Shown: positions 17,643 to 26,298 of the stretch, in pieces
How the letters are laid out: every line of letters starts with the position of its first letter
Position numbering within the stretch: position 1 is the stretch's first letter
Assembly: GCF_014279835.1 (NCBI RefSeq)
Contig: NZ_CP047942.1
Span: forward strand, 744,001-808,000
Direction: 5' to 3'
Length of the DNA: 64,000 nucleotides
DNA from: Synechococcus sp. MVIR-18-1
Lineage (GTDB): Bacteria > Cyanobacteriota > Cyanobacteriia > PCC-6307 > Cyanobiaceae
The notes under the pieces: generated by a model
Told to the model about the DNA's origin: nothing
The model's input: the letters and a program-made list of their open reading frames with translations, nothing else
Database searches by the model: none
Made by a program: the position numbers and the translations under genes

Positions 17643-18671
17643 CTACATCGTATGGATCATGTTTGCTTTCGAAAGTGTTTGCCTTGGTGATTCGCCAAAT
17701 TGATTTTGATAGGAAGCTGAAAAATGTCCTCGGCTTGAGAAGCCAAAATGACTTGCAATTTCTCCTACCTTATTTAGCTTTAGTTCTCTTCGTAACTCTT
17801 TGGATCTGAGGAAGTGATTCACTTCCTCGAGGCGGATTAAGCGAAGCAGCTCCATTGGTCCCATTTGGAAGTTTTCTTTGCAACCTTGTATGAGAGTGCG
17901 CCTTGAGCTAAAGAGAATATTGCTGACATCATCAAGCTTGAGCGGGTTTGTGCTGTTATCGAATCCCCAACTGATCAATTTGCAAACCAGTTGTTGGCGT
18001 GGTGCTAGTTCGAATGCCTTGAAGGATTGATTGTTTCTGCTTGAAAGCGCTTCCAGCATCAGCGCGAAGATCTCTCCTGTATGCAGTGAACGCAATTCTG
18101 GGTTGTTAGATGGGTTGTTTAAATGCCAGCAAAGATTGTTTGCAATTGCAGAATAATGTGCTGGATTTAGCTGTAATGAATTGCTGGTATAGAGACTATC
18201 CCGTAATTCAAACGCTCCGCAGCATTCAAGAAATCTACAGAATTTTTTGGCTGAGGTGATGGCGATAACAGTTGTTGAGCTTGCTGTTAATTGGAAATGG
18301 CTTTCGTTGAGATCTAGTTTGAATCCATGTAGGGAATGGGATTCAATGGATTGGCAGTAAACTTTGTGATCAGAATGGTTCCCACTCGTTTCTAAACTAA
18401 ACGTGATGCAATCTTGTCCGCGTTCGCCGTTGAGTAAGAGCAGCTGATTGGTTTCAATACTAAAAATGCTGAGATCATTGAGGTGAACAACAGCGAAGTG
18501 GCCTTGAAGTTGACCGGTAGACAGCTGTAAAACATCAAATTGTTTGCCAAGCCTTAAGAGCACAGCGGCTAATTCGCTGGCGGAGTTAAATTTGGTACTC
18601 CAACTAATGCTTTGCGATGAGCCGGGAGGGACAGAATATTGGTTGGTTATTGCGCTTGGCGTCTGCAACAT
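17643..18671 (-). CDS. AraC-type transcriptional regulator
   Basis: About 342 residues. The N-terminal 200 residues are a sensing domain without recognisable family. The last 100 residues form the AraC DNA-binding part, with the first helix-turn-helix in NILFSSRRTLIQGCKENFQM and the second in SHFGFSSRGHFSASYQNQFG. The ATG at 18671 is preceded by GAGGAG at good spacing; a TTG at 18689 opens the frame earlier. The protein closely parallels the split regulator 119 bases downstream, indicating duplication. Position beside the sulfatase suggests control of that gene; the signal is unknown. Confidence 0.88.
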   Translation of the reverse strand: MLQTPSAITNQYSVPPGSSQSISWSTKFNSASELAAVLLRLGKQFDVLQLSTGQLQGHFAVVHLNDLSIFSIETNQLLLLNGERGQDCITFSLETSGNHSDHKVYCQSIESHSLHGFKLDLNESHFQLTASSTTVIAITSAKKFCRFLECCGAFELRDSLYTSNSLQLNPAHYSAIANNLCWHLNNPSNNPELRSLHTGEIFALMLEALSSRNNQSFKAFELAPRQQLVCKLISWGFDNSTNPLKLDDVSNILFSSRRTLIQGCKENFQMGPMELLRLIRLEEVNHFLRSKELRRELKLNKVGEIASHFGFSSRGHFSASYQNQFGESPRQTLSKANMIHTM

Positions 18672-18820
18672 GCTTGGCTCCTCACGCAATGGTGTGCAAA
18701 TTATGCATAGTTTTCGCTAAAAATGGCAATAAGACTCCCTAAGTACTTTGTTGGGGACCATTGCGGTTTCGAAATGAGCCTTCGTTCTGTCCCTGCGGGC
18801 TGCGGGTTTCTAGGTTTGTG

Positions 18821-19885
18821 ATGTCTGTGTCTCGCCTTTTCGATGTGCTGGTCGCTGGGGGATGCATTCGCCCCACCACGCTGCTTGCTGGGTTAAGGCA
18901 TGGATCCGTGTCCCCAAGGCGTTTTCCCGTTGCGTTGTTGCTTACGGCCAGCGGCTTGGCGGTCGAGCCGTTTGCCTGGCTGCAAGCCCTGATCTATGGG
19001 CGCAGGATTCAGGCTTGCGCCTGCCCTGATAACCCAGTGGTGGTGATTGGTCACTGGCGCAGCGGCACCACCTATCTGCACCAGCTGTTGGCGGCTGATC
19101 CAGCTGCAGCCACCGCTCGCAACCACTTCACCATTGCGCCGCAGGCTGCCTTGGTGCTGAAACCGCTGCTCAAGCCCCTGTTGAAGTGGGGGATGACACA
19201 GCATCGCCCCATCGATGCTGTGCCCTGGGGAGCAGAGGATCCCCAGGAAGACGAGGTGGGGTTGGCCCGGCTCACCATGGACACCAACATGGCGGGCATT
19301 GCTTTTCCTCAGCATTACCCAACGCATTTCCGCCGCGCTGTGCTCAACAGCACGCCCGAGTTTGAGCAGACGTTGCTTCATTTCACTCGCCTTACCTGGT
19401 TGCATGAGGGAGCTGGTAAAAACCACCTGGTGATCAAAAATTCTGCGCACACCGCACGGGTTGTTTTGCTACTGCGTCTGTTTCCGCGGGCCCGGTTTGT
19501 CTATCTGTACCGGTGGCCGATCGATTCGATTCGTTCGCTTGCGCAGGTCAAGCAGCGGTTAGCTCAATTGGTAGGCCTGCAAGAGCCTCCATCCAGCCTG
19601 CGACAAGTGAAGGAAACAGCGGCGGCCCATGACCAATTGCAAGAGGCCTTTGCTCGCTCGCGGCATTTGATCCCCAAGGGGCAGCTGGTGGAGATCGCTT
19701 ACGACGACTTGGTGCAGTCACCGCTGAATACGCTGCAGCGGATTTACAGCGCTCTTAAAATTGGGGGTTGGGACTCTGCGCGCGAGGCGATTGCGGCTCG
19801 CATTGCCAAGGGCAGGGCGTATCAAGCGGAGCCTGTTGTCTTAGATCCGGAGGCTGAGCAACGCCTGCAGGAGTTGCTCAGCTGA
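18821..19885 (+). CDS. sulfotransferase family protein
   Basis: About 354 residues. GHWRSGTTYLHQLL (residues 77-90) is the 5' phosphosulfate-binding loop of PAPS-dependent sulfotransferases, and the segment FPRARFVYLYRWPIDSIRS matches the region binding the 3' phosphate. A late YDDLVQSPLNTLQRIY block is also typical of the family. The N-terminus has no clear signal peptide. The frame opens at a TTG at 18761, but ATG at 18821 fits better. The acceptor, lipid or carbohydrate, is unknown. Its location next to a sulfatase suggests opposite steps in sulfate-ester metabolism, though co-function is an inference. Confidence 0.85.
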   Translation: MSVSRLFDVLVAGGCIRPTTLLAGLRHGSVSPRRFPVALLLTASGLAVEPFAWLQALIYGRRIQACACPDNPVVVIGHWRSGTTYLHQLLAADPAAATARNHFTIAPQAALVLKPLLKPLLKWGMTQHRPIDAVPWGAEDPQEDEVGLARLTMDTNMAGIAFPQHYPTHFRRAVLNSTPEFEQTLLHFTRLTWLHEGAGKNHLVIKNSAHTARVVLLLRLFPRARFVYLYRWPIDSIRSLAQVKQRLAQLVGLQEPPSSLRQVKETAAAHDQLQEAFARSRHLIPKGQLVEIAYDDLVQSPLNTLQRIYSALKIGGWDSAREAIAARIAKGRAYQAEPVVLDPEAEQRLQELLS

Positions 19886-19912
19886 GCCGGAGGTGTCTCT
19901 ATGGCGGACCGG

Positions 19913-20878
19913 TTACTGACCGAAGGCCACCTGACAGGCTGCATTGAGCAATTGGGCCTCATTGGCATTGAGCGGTGCTCCGCCGTTGAGGGTGCCATCG
20001 CGGCAGTTGGCGTTGAAGCGCAGCGTGTCGTAACCGTTGTCGGCTTCAAAACTCACCACATCCCCAGTGGCCGTCACGCTGGGGTAATAGAGGGAGTAAT
20101 CGGAGTTGGGGACTTCGATGTAGCTCACTTGACTGGTTTGAGCTGAATTCACCAGCCTGTTGATGGTGCCAAAGGTGGCCATGCCAGCAAGACCCCAGGC
20201 GGCTGCTTGGCCGGGATACCAACGCCAATTGTTGTAATAGGACCCGCCATACCAGCCGTTGTTCCAGGGGCGATTGTTCGACCAGCTCGATCCGCTGTAC
20301 CAACCGTTGCCGTAGCGATCCCAGTTGTTCACGGCATCGCGGCGGGTGTTGGAGCGGTTGTTCACCCGATCATTGCGGCCGCTTTGGCGTTGATCCGTGC
20401 GGCTGGTGCGTCCCTGCTGACGGGAATCAACGTTGCTGCTGCGCGAGTTTTGGCGCGTTCCCCGGTTGTCGGTCCGGCTGGTTTGGCGCGTATCACGGGT
20501 GCCGCTGCGCGCGCTTTGCCGGTTGCTGCTCGTGCTGCTGCGCGTGCTTTGGCGGTTGCTGCGGGTGGACTGCCGGCTCCCTTGGCGGCTGCCGCTGTAG
20601 GAACTAAATCCGGTGCGGCCACTGCTGGAGCGACTGCTGGAGCGCGAACCACTGCTGCGAGAGCTGCTGCGTGATCCCCCTCCCCTGGATCCTCCGCCGC
20701 CTCTCGAGCCGCCCCCGCCGCGTCCGCCGCGTTGGCTGATCAGCAGCTCTTCTGTGGCAGACGTTGTTGTGGCAGAAGTTGGTGTCGCCTCAAAGGCGGA
20801 GAGGGCGGCTGCTGGTTGCAGCATCAGCAAAACGCCGATCGCTCCTGCCAGGCCTGTCTTTTGGACTTTGTTTGTCAT
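19913..20878 (-). CDS. secreted Ser/Arg/Gly-rich low-complexity protein
   Basis: 321 residues: a signal peptide (GLAGAIGVLLMLQPAAALSA), a Gly/Arg stretch (RGGRGGGGSRGGGGSRGGG), then a long repetitive Ser/Arg/Gln/Thr region (about 70-180) with recurring NRQSTRS-, TRxxR-type units, then a Trp/Tyr/Asn/Gly segment (about 185-220) and a compact C-terminal domain with two cysteines. The cationic repeats suggest an intrinsically disordered segment that binds an acidic polymer or surface; this is inference. The start overlaps the stop of the upstream gene (ATGA), so the two are coupled. Confidence 0.75.
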   Translation of the reverse strand: MTNKVQKTGLAGAIGVLLMLQPAAALSAFEATPTSATTTSATEELLISQRGGRGGGGSRGGGGSRGGGSRSSSRSSGSRSSSRSSSGRTGFSSYSGSRQGSRQSTRSNRQSTRSSTSSNRQSARSGTRDTRQTSRTDNRGTRQNSRSSNVDSRQQGRTSRTDQRQSGRNDRVNNRSNTRRDAVNNWDRYGNGWYSGSSWSNNRPWNNGWYGGSYYNNWRWYPGQAAAWGLAGMATFGTINRLVNSAQTSQVSYIEVPNSDYSLYYPSVTATGDVVSFEADNGYDTLRFNANCRDGTLNGGAPLNANEAQLLNAACQVAFGQ

Positions 20879-21375
20879 TTTTGAATGGCCTCCATGAGGC
20901 GATCGCAGCCGTTGTCAAAGCAAGACACATCCACACGGCCGTTGCCGGCAAAGGCCAAGCCGAGGCGGGTGCGGCCTTGAATGGCATCCCCGCCTTGGGT
21001 CAGCACATCGGCCAGAAAGGTGGGATTGTTCACGCAAAACGCCTTGCTGTTGAAGCAAAGCTCCTCTGTTTTGAAATTGATCGAGGCGCTTTTCACTGAT
21101 GTCCACGGTGCGCCTGGAGAGGCCTGTCCTTCGATGCGGACGTAGGGATCTTCAATCACGCGGTAACTCACCGTGCGTGAGCCAAATCGATGGCGATATT
21201 CCGTGGAATCATCCACATCAATGGCCTTCACTTGGCAAGAAAAGTTGGGGGAGGTTGGGGTGCTGCAGGTGGTGTCGAGCACGTAAAGCTCCTCGGCAAA
21301 TACCGCTGGAGCACCAAGGCCGCTGCAGAGCGCCAGCAGAGCTGTCAGCACCTTGCTTCGTTTGGAAACAAGCAT
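20875..21375 (-). CDS. secreted protein, unknown
   Basis: About 166 residues from the ATG at 21375, which directly precedes a signal peptide (KVLTALLALCSGLGAPAVFA, cleavage near VFA-EE). The frame is open to 21411, but that adds an unlikely tail. Mature part contains six cysteines (for instance DTTCSTPTSPNFSC, EELCFNSKAFC, DVSCFDNGC), suggesting disulfides. No family recognised. It overlaps the start of the Ser/Arg-rich protein gene by 4 bases, so the pair probably acts together outside the cytoplasm. Confidence 0.7.
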   Translation of the reverse strand: MLVSKRSKVLTALLALCSGLGAPAVFAEELYVLDTTCSTPTSPNFSCQVKAIDVDDSTEYRHRFGSRTVSYRVIEDPYVRIEGQASPGAPWTSVKSASINFKTEELCFNSKAFCVNNPTFLADVLTQGGDAIQGRTRLGLAFAGNGRVDVSCFDNGCDRLMEAIQK

Positions 21376-21449
21376 GAAAAGGGTGAGTGCGCGGAGGGAT
21401 ATGACCTCCATCCCTTCAAGATGGCCACAGCGAGAGCGGTGTGGTTGAA

Positions 21450-21719
21450 ATGTGCACCAATGGGATCAAGGAGCGCCGGCAACGCCTCCACGACATCCTG
21501 TTGGCTCTCCTGGCCCAACAGGGTGATTTAGAGCTGATGGATGTGGATAATCCCTCCGGCTTGGTGAGTGGGGGCAGCCGAGATACGCCAGCCGATGCCG
21601 CCCGCTGGCTGGAGCGAAATCGACGGGTGTTGCAGCGCTATCAAGCTTTGGTGCGTACAGCGGTCACGCTCGATGCCCTGCTTGATGCGGAAGACGGCAT
21701 CGCTCAGGAACCTTCTTGA
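21450..21719 (+). CDS. small cyanobacterial protein, unknown
   Basis: About 89 residues, helical and charged (GIKERRQRLHDILLALLAQQ, WLERNRRVLQRYQALVRTAV), with no membrane segment or signal. A GTG at 21441 precedes the ATG at 21450. It overlaps the 3' end of the convergent MFS gene by 16 bases. No function can be assigned. Confidence 0.6.
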   Translation: MCTNGIKERRQRLHDILLALLAQQGDLELMDVDNPSGLVSGGSRDTPADAARWLERNRRVLQRYQALVRTAVTLDALLDAEDGIAQEPS

Positions 21720-23242
21720 TGGAGCAGTTGTTGCTCGCGGCCAATGATCAACAGCAGCAAGCTGATCGCAAACAGCAGCCCCGTGAGCACTGCCACAACC
21801 AGCATCGTTCCCGCTAGCCCCTGGGTGTAGGCCTCCCGCAGAAGATTGAGAAGCTGCTGAGACGCCGATCCCTCAAGCGAGATCGGGCTATTGCGCAAAA
21901 ACAAACGAATCTGCTCATCGCGTTGGGGCAGATGCTCCAAGCCCAGGCCTGCGGCCTGCATGCGGCTGTGCAGATCATGGAAGCCAAAGCCGCTGATCAT
22001 CGTGCCGCTGGCGGCGAGCCCAAAGGCAAAGCCCAGCTGGCCGCTGGTGGTGCGAAAGGCCAGCACCGATCCAAAGCAATCCTCTGGTGCTTCCTGCACA
22101 AACAAGGCGGATTGCGGCACCGCCACAAAGGCCAGGCCGAGGCCGGCCAGCATCAGGGCCGGCAGCAGCTGCCAGTAGGGCGTTTGCACTTGCACGATCG
22201 CGAATAGGGCCAGGCCGAGCACCAGCGCCAGGCTGCCGCCCGCCATCAACATCAAGGTGCGCCGGCCAGGACCCATCCAGCGCCCGGCGTAGATCCCCGC
22301 CACGCCAAAACAGATCAGGAAGGGCAGCTGAGCGAAGGCCACCGCACTGGTGCTGTATCCCTGCACCAGCTGCCAGAAGTTGCTGGTTTGCAGCTGCACC
22401 ACCGCTTGGGCCACATTCCAGCCGATCCCATTGATCACGGCTGCAGCAAAGAACCCGCGCAGGTACAGCCGCGGCGGAAACATCGGTTTGCGGCTGCGCC
22501 GCTCAAGGCTGATGTGCAGCACAAACAACAGCAGTCCGCTGCAGGCCGGCAGCCAGAAGCTGGGGCTGCGCAGCCCTAAAGCGGCGTGGTTGATGCCAAA
22601 TAAAAACAGCACCATGGCGATCGCGATGCTCGCCAGGCCAGGGAGGTCGGGCTTGAGGGCGCGATTGCCTGGAATCGCTGGCAGCAGTGCTGGTAAGAGC
22701 AGCAGGCTGGCGCTGCAAATGATCGGCACCAGCAAAAAAGACAGGCGCCAATTGATGGTGGCCATCCAGCCACCGATCAGGGAGCCGCTGATGAAGCCCA
22801 CCACGATCAGCAGGTTCCAGAGGCCCAGGGCGGCGCTCACGCCAGCGGCGGGTGTCACGAAGCGCACGCTGGCAAAGGTGCTGGTGAGCACCGAGCCGAG
22901 GGCGATGCCGGTGAGGGCACGGCCGAGCAGGAAGAGGCCCGCCTCGCCCGACAGCATTGACAGCAGATTCCCCACCACCGCGAGCAGCAGCGAGGCCGCC
23001 AGCACCCTGCGCCGGCCAAAACGGTCGCCGAAAAAGCCCATCACCAGCACCGATGCGGCTTGGGCCAGGGTCGACACGCTGGCGCCGAGGGCCAACACAG
23101 CGCCATGCATCTGCAAGGCATCGCTGGCTTTCACCAAGGCGATATTGGCCACGCTGGGGTCGATCAGCTGCAGGCTGGCGAGGATGCCTAGAAAGGGGAT
23201 GCAAGCCAGCGATTGCAATTCCCTTAAATTGCCAACTCTCAC
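21704..23242 (-). CDS. MFS drug-exporter-type transporter (DHA2-like)
   Basis: 512 residues with about 14 hydrophobic segments, the number typical of the DHA2 class. The loop GFFGDRFGRRRVL (about 70-82) is the MFS motif between helices 2 and 3, and GRALTGIALGSVL matches motif B. Such proteins usually export drugs or amphipathic compounds by proton antiport. Starts at GTG 23242. The substrate is unknown. It is monocistronic in appearance, converging with the small gene at 21450. Confidence 0.85.
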   Translation of the reverse strand: MRVGNLRELQSLACIPFLGILASLQLIDPSVANIALVKASDALQMHGAVLALGASVSTLAQAASVLVMGFFGDRFGRRRVLAASLLLAVVGNLLSMLSGEAGLFLLGRALTGIALGSVLTSTFASVRFVTPAAGVSAALGLWNLLIVVGFISGSLIGGWMATINWRLSFLLVPIICSASLLLLPALLPAIPGNRALKPDLPGLASIAIAMVLFLFGINHAALGLRSPSFWLPACSGLLLFVLHISLERRSRKPMFPPRLYLRGFFAAAVINGIGWNVAQAVVQLQTSNFWQLVQGYSTSAVAFAQLPFLICFGVAGIYAGRWMGPGRRTLMLMAGGSLALVLGLALFAIVQVQTPYWQLLPALMLAGLGLAFVAVPQSALFVQEAPEDCFGSVLAFRTTSGQLGFAFGLAASGTMISGFGFHDLHSRMQAAGLGLEHLPQRDEQIRLFLRNSPISLEGSASQQLLNLLREAYTQGLAGTMLVVAVLTGLLFAISLLLLIIGREQQLLHQEGS

Positions 23243-23414
23243 TGGGTTCTCACGCGTTTTCCATCAGGGCAGCGCCAACGGCACAAGGGGCTGGACTTGG
23301 CTGCCGGTGAGCGTTTAAAGGCTGTATGGGGGAAGGGCTCAGTCGTCTTGCTCCTAGCAAGGCCCTGGCTCTTCTGGCCAGCTCTGGCAATCTGGGTCAA
23401 CTTTCGGCCTCTGC

Positions 23415-25916
23415 ATGGCACCGCTCGGACTGTCCGCATTGCGTTCACGGCTGAGCCGCGGCTCATCAGGGAAGGGCTGGCAACCACCAGAGGCCAGCTG
23501 GAGCCGTTCGTTTGGCTTGGGCTGGCAGTCCCCGTTCACGGTGCGCTACGCCAGCAACCTCGACGATGGCCCCTGGCATGGCATGCCCCTGGGTGGTTTT
23601 GGTGCCGGTTGTATCGGCCGCAGCTCCCGTGGTGATTTCAACCTTTGGAACCTTGATGGCGGTGAGCATTGGTACGGCAGCATTCCCGATTGCCAATTCG
23701 CGCTTTGGGAACAGCAAGGCGATCAGGTGCGCGTGCATGCCTTGGCCACAGAGCCAACGCGTGATGACTCCAGGCCGGAGTCAGGCAAGCCTCTGAGCAG
23801 CTGGCAGTGGTATCCCGCCAGCACGGAGGAGACCAGCACCGGTACCTATGCCGCTCGCTATCCCCTGAGTTGGAATCACTACGCCGGGGTGTTTCGCGCT
23901 GAGGTGAGCTGCGAGGCGTTCAGCCCGATCCTTCCGGGTGATTACCAACGCAGCAGTTATCCGGTGGCGGTGTTCCGCTGGACGCTCAGCAACCCCACCA
24001 ACAAGCCCTTAGATCTGTCGTTGCTGCTGAGTTGGCGCAACACGGTGGGCTGGTTTACCAACACCGATTCCTCGGCAGAGGTGCACTTCCGTGATGACGG
24101 CAGCCCCGAGCACAACTACGCCCCAGCGATTGGAGCAGGCGATGGCCAGAGCAACCGCTGGATCGATGGCGATGGCCTGAGCGGGGTGCTGCTCGATGGC
24201 AAGCGCTCCACGCCGGTGGCGGAAGGGGAAGGTCAGTGGTGTCTGGCTCTACCAGACACGTTGGAAGGGGTGGAGCTGATGCGCTGCAGCCGCTGGGATC
24301 CCAGTGGTGATGGCGCTGAGCTCTGGCAGCCCTTTGCCGCGGGTGGGGTGATCCCCGATAGCAACAACGATCGCACCAGCCGTAAGGGTGAGCACGCCAG
24401 TGCGGCGATCGCCGTGAAATTCACCCTGGCGCCGGGTGAAACCCGAGAGATTCCGGTGGCGATCAGCTGGGATCTGCCAGTCACGAGCTTTGCGACCGGG
24501 GTGCGCGACCTGCGCCGCTACACCGACTTTTATGGCGCTGATGGCTGCCATGCGGCGGCGATTGCGGCAGAAGCACTGCGCGATTGGACGTCTTGGCACG
24601 AGCAAATCGAAGCCTGGCAAGCGCCGGTGTTGGCGCGCAAGGAGCTTCCTGAGGAGCTGCGCATGGCGCTGTTCAACGAGCTCTATGACCTCGCCAGTGG
24701 CGGCAGCCTCTGGACGGCCGCCAGCTCCAAGGATCCCTATGGCCGCTTTGGGGTGCTCGAGTGCCTCGATTACGCCTGGTACGAAAGCCTTGATGTGCGT
24801 TTGTACGGCTCCTTTGCGCTGTTGCAGCTCTGGCCGGAGCTGGATAAGGCGGTGATTCGCAGCTTTGCTAGGGCCATCCCTGCGGCAGATGCCACCCAAC
24901 GGCCGATCGGTTGGTATTTCACCCAGGGCCGCGGCCGAGTGGAAGCAGACCGCAAGGTGAAAGGTGCTACGCCTCACGATTTGGGAGCACCGAATGAGGT
25001 GCCGTTTGATGCCACCAACTACACCGCCTATCAAGACTGCAATCTCTGGAAAGATCTCGCCAGCGATTACGTCTTGCAGGTGTGGCGCACGTTCAAATTG
25101 GCGCCCACCGGAGAAGACCTGAGCTTTCTGGCGGAGTGCTGGCCTGCGGCGGTGCAGGCGTTGCATTACCTCAAGCAATTTGATGTGAATGCCGATGGCC
25201 TGCCCGATAACGGCGGTGCGCCGGATCAAACCTTTGATGATTGGCCGCTCAAAGGGGTAAGTGCCTACTGCGGTGCGCTTTGGATCGCGGCCTTGGAAGC
25301 GGCCTTGGCGATGGCCCAACGGCTGCAGCTGGAGCTGGGATTGGAGACCGGCGATGAGCAGCACACCTTCAGTGGCTGGCTGGAGCAATCACGCGCGAAT
25401 TTTGATGCGCTGCTTTGGAACGGTGAGTACTACGACATCGATGCTGAAAGCGGCACGCCGGTGGTGATGGCCGATCAGCTTTGCGGTGATTTTTATGCGC
25501 GCTTGCTGGAGTTACCGCCGGTGGTGAGTGAGGCCAACAGCCGCAGCACCTTGAAGGCGGTGAAGGAAGCCTGCTTCGACAACTTTGCTGGCGGAACGCT
25601 CGGGGTGGCCAATGGTTTGCGCCGTGATGGCACACCCCTGGATCCGAATGGGACGCACCCCTTGGAGGTGTGGACGGGGATCAACTTTGGAATCGCCAGC
25701 TATTACCGCTTGATGGGAGAGGGCAAAACCGCAGAAGCGATTTGTTCAGCGGTGGTGACCCAGGTGTATTCGGGGGGCTTGCAATTCCGCACCCCAGAAG
25801 CGATCACGGCCGTGAACACCTTTCGGGCCTGCCATTACCTGCGGGCGATGGCGATTTGGGGCCTCTGGGCAACGCACACCAATTGGGAAACGATACCTGG
25901 GGCTAGTAATGATTAA
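23415..25916 (+). CDS. GH116 family beta-glucosidase/glucosylceramidase-like enzyme
   Basis: 833 residues. The N-terminal part (about 45-380) has GMPLGGFGAGCIGRSSRGDF and beta-rich sequence, the C-terminal part is an alpha/alpha barrel, as in GBA2 and bacterial GH116 enzymes. The family nucleophile Glu fits E449 in FGVLECLDYAW and the acid/base Asp lies in PDQTFDDW (about 603-610). GVANGLRRDGTP and LEVWTGINFG further match. Family members hydrolyse beta-glucosides or glucosylceramide. There is no signal peptide, so it probably acts in the cytoplasm. The substrate in cyanobacteria is uncertain; a glucosylglycerol-type or glycolipid glucoside is possible. Confidence 0.88.
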   Translation: MAPLGLSALRSRLSRGSSGKGWQPPEASWSRSFGLGWQSPFTVRYASNLDDGPWHGMPLGGFGAGCIGRSSRGDFNLWNLDGGEHWYGSIPDCQFALWEQQGDQVRVHALATEPTRDDSRPESGKPLSSWQWYPASTEETSTGTYAARYPLSWNHYAGVFRAEVSCEAFSPILPGDYQRSSYPVAVFRWTLSNPTNKPLDLSLLLSWRNTVGWFTNTDSSAEVHFRDDGSPEHNYAPAIGAGDGQSNRWIDGDGLSGVLLDGKRSTPVAEGEGQWCLALPDTLEGVELMRCSRWDPSGDGAELWQPFAAGGVIPDSNNDRTSRKGEHASAAIAVKFTLAPGETREIPVAISWDLPVTSFATGVRDLRRYTDFYGADGCHAAAIAAEALRDWTSWHEQIEAWQAPVLARKELPEELRMALFNELYDLASGGSLWTAASSKDPYGRFGVLECLDYAWYESLDVRLYGSFALLQLWPELDKAVIRSFARAIPAADATQRPIGWYFTQGRGRVEADRKVKGATPHDLGAPNEVPFDATNYTAYQDCNLWKDLASDYVLQVWRTFKLAPTGEDLSFLAECWPAAVQALHYLKQFDVNADGLPDNGGAPDQTFDDWPLKGVSAYCGALWIAALEAALAMAQRLQLELGLETGDEQHTFSGWLEQSRANFDALLWNGEYYDIDAESGTPVVMADQLCGDFYARLLELPPVVSEANSRSTLKAVKEACFDNFAGGTLGVANGLRRDGTPLDPNGTHPLEVWTGINFGIASYYRLMGEGKTAEAICSAVVTQVYSGGLQFRTPEAITAVNTFRACHYLRAMAIWGLWATHTNWETIPGASND

Positions 25917-26055
25917 AATAGGAATAGGATGTATTTATCTCATCAGCTTTTTTTAATCGGTAATGGTTGAAAGGTTGCTGTTTTGAGAAAAAAGCCGCAA
26001 TTTTCTGCAGAGTTTGCTTTTTAAATTAAAATATTTAGATTAGTTCCACAGTCTG

Positions 26056-26262
26056 ATGAGCAGTTCCTCCAGTCCAGAAAGTGTCTTTTTTGAATCCTTA
26101 ACTTCTTTTGTTGGGGCTTTTGTTCTGTTGTTGGGTGTTCCGTTATCTTCAATTGCGAATCCGACAGAGCTCGGTACTGAGCACCTGCCTGAGCCGATTA
26201 AGGCTGAGGTAGGGGCTAATTGTTATTTGATTACTTCCTACACTGTGACGCCTGCGTCTTAA
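26056..26262 (+). pseudogene. detached signal-peptide segment of autotransporter
   Basis: 66 codons from ATG 26056 to TAA 26260, encoding a hydrophobic leader (FVGAFVLLLGVPLSSIAN) and a short mature piece. It is in the same frame as the autotransporter that begins at 26299; apart from the single TAA the frame is open through all 36 intervening bases (ASWGEAEAARGF). The simplest reading is one gene of about 635 codons with a nonsense codon. A separate small secreted protein is less likely. Confidence 0.6.
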
Positions 26263-26298
26263 GCATCTTGGGGAGAGGCTGAAGCAGCTAGGGGCTTT

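Noticed and set aside
20207-20674. 155-codon plus-strand Ala/Val-rich frame
   Set aside because: Complement of the Ser/Arg repeat region; low complexity gives an artificial open frame.
22503-23204. 233-codon minus-strand frame
   Set aside because: Alternative frame inside the MFS gene with Arg/Gly/Ala-rich artefact composition.
24249-25388. 379-codon minus-strand frame
   Set aside because: Shadow of the GH116 gene; no family motifs.
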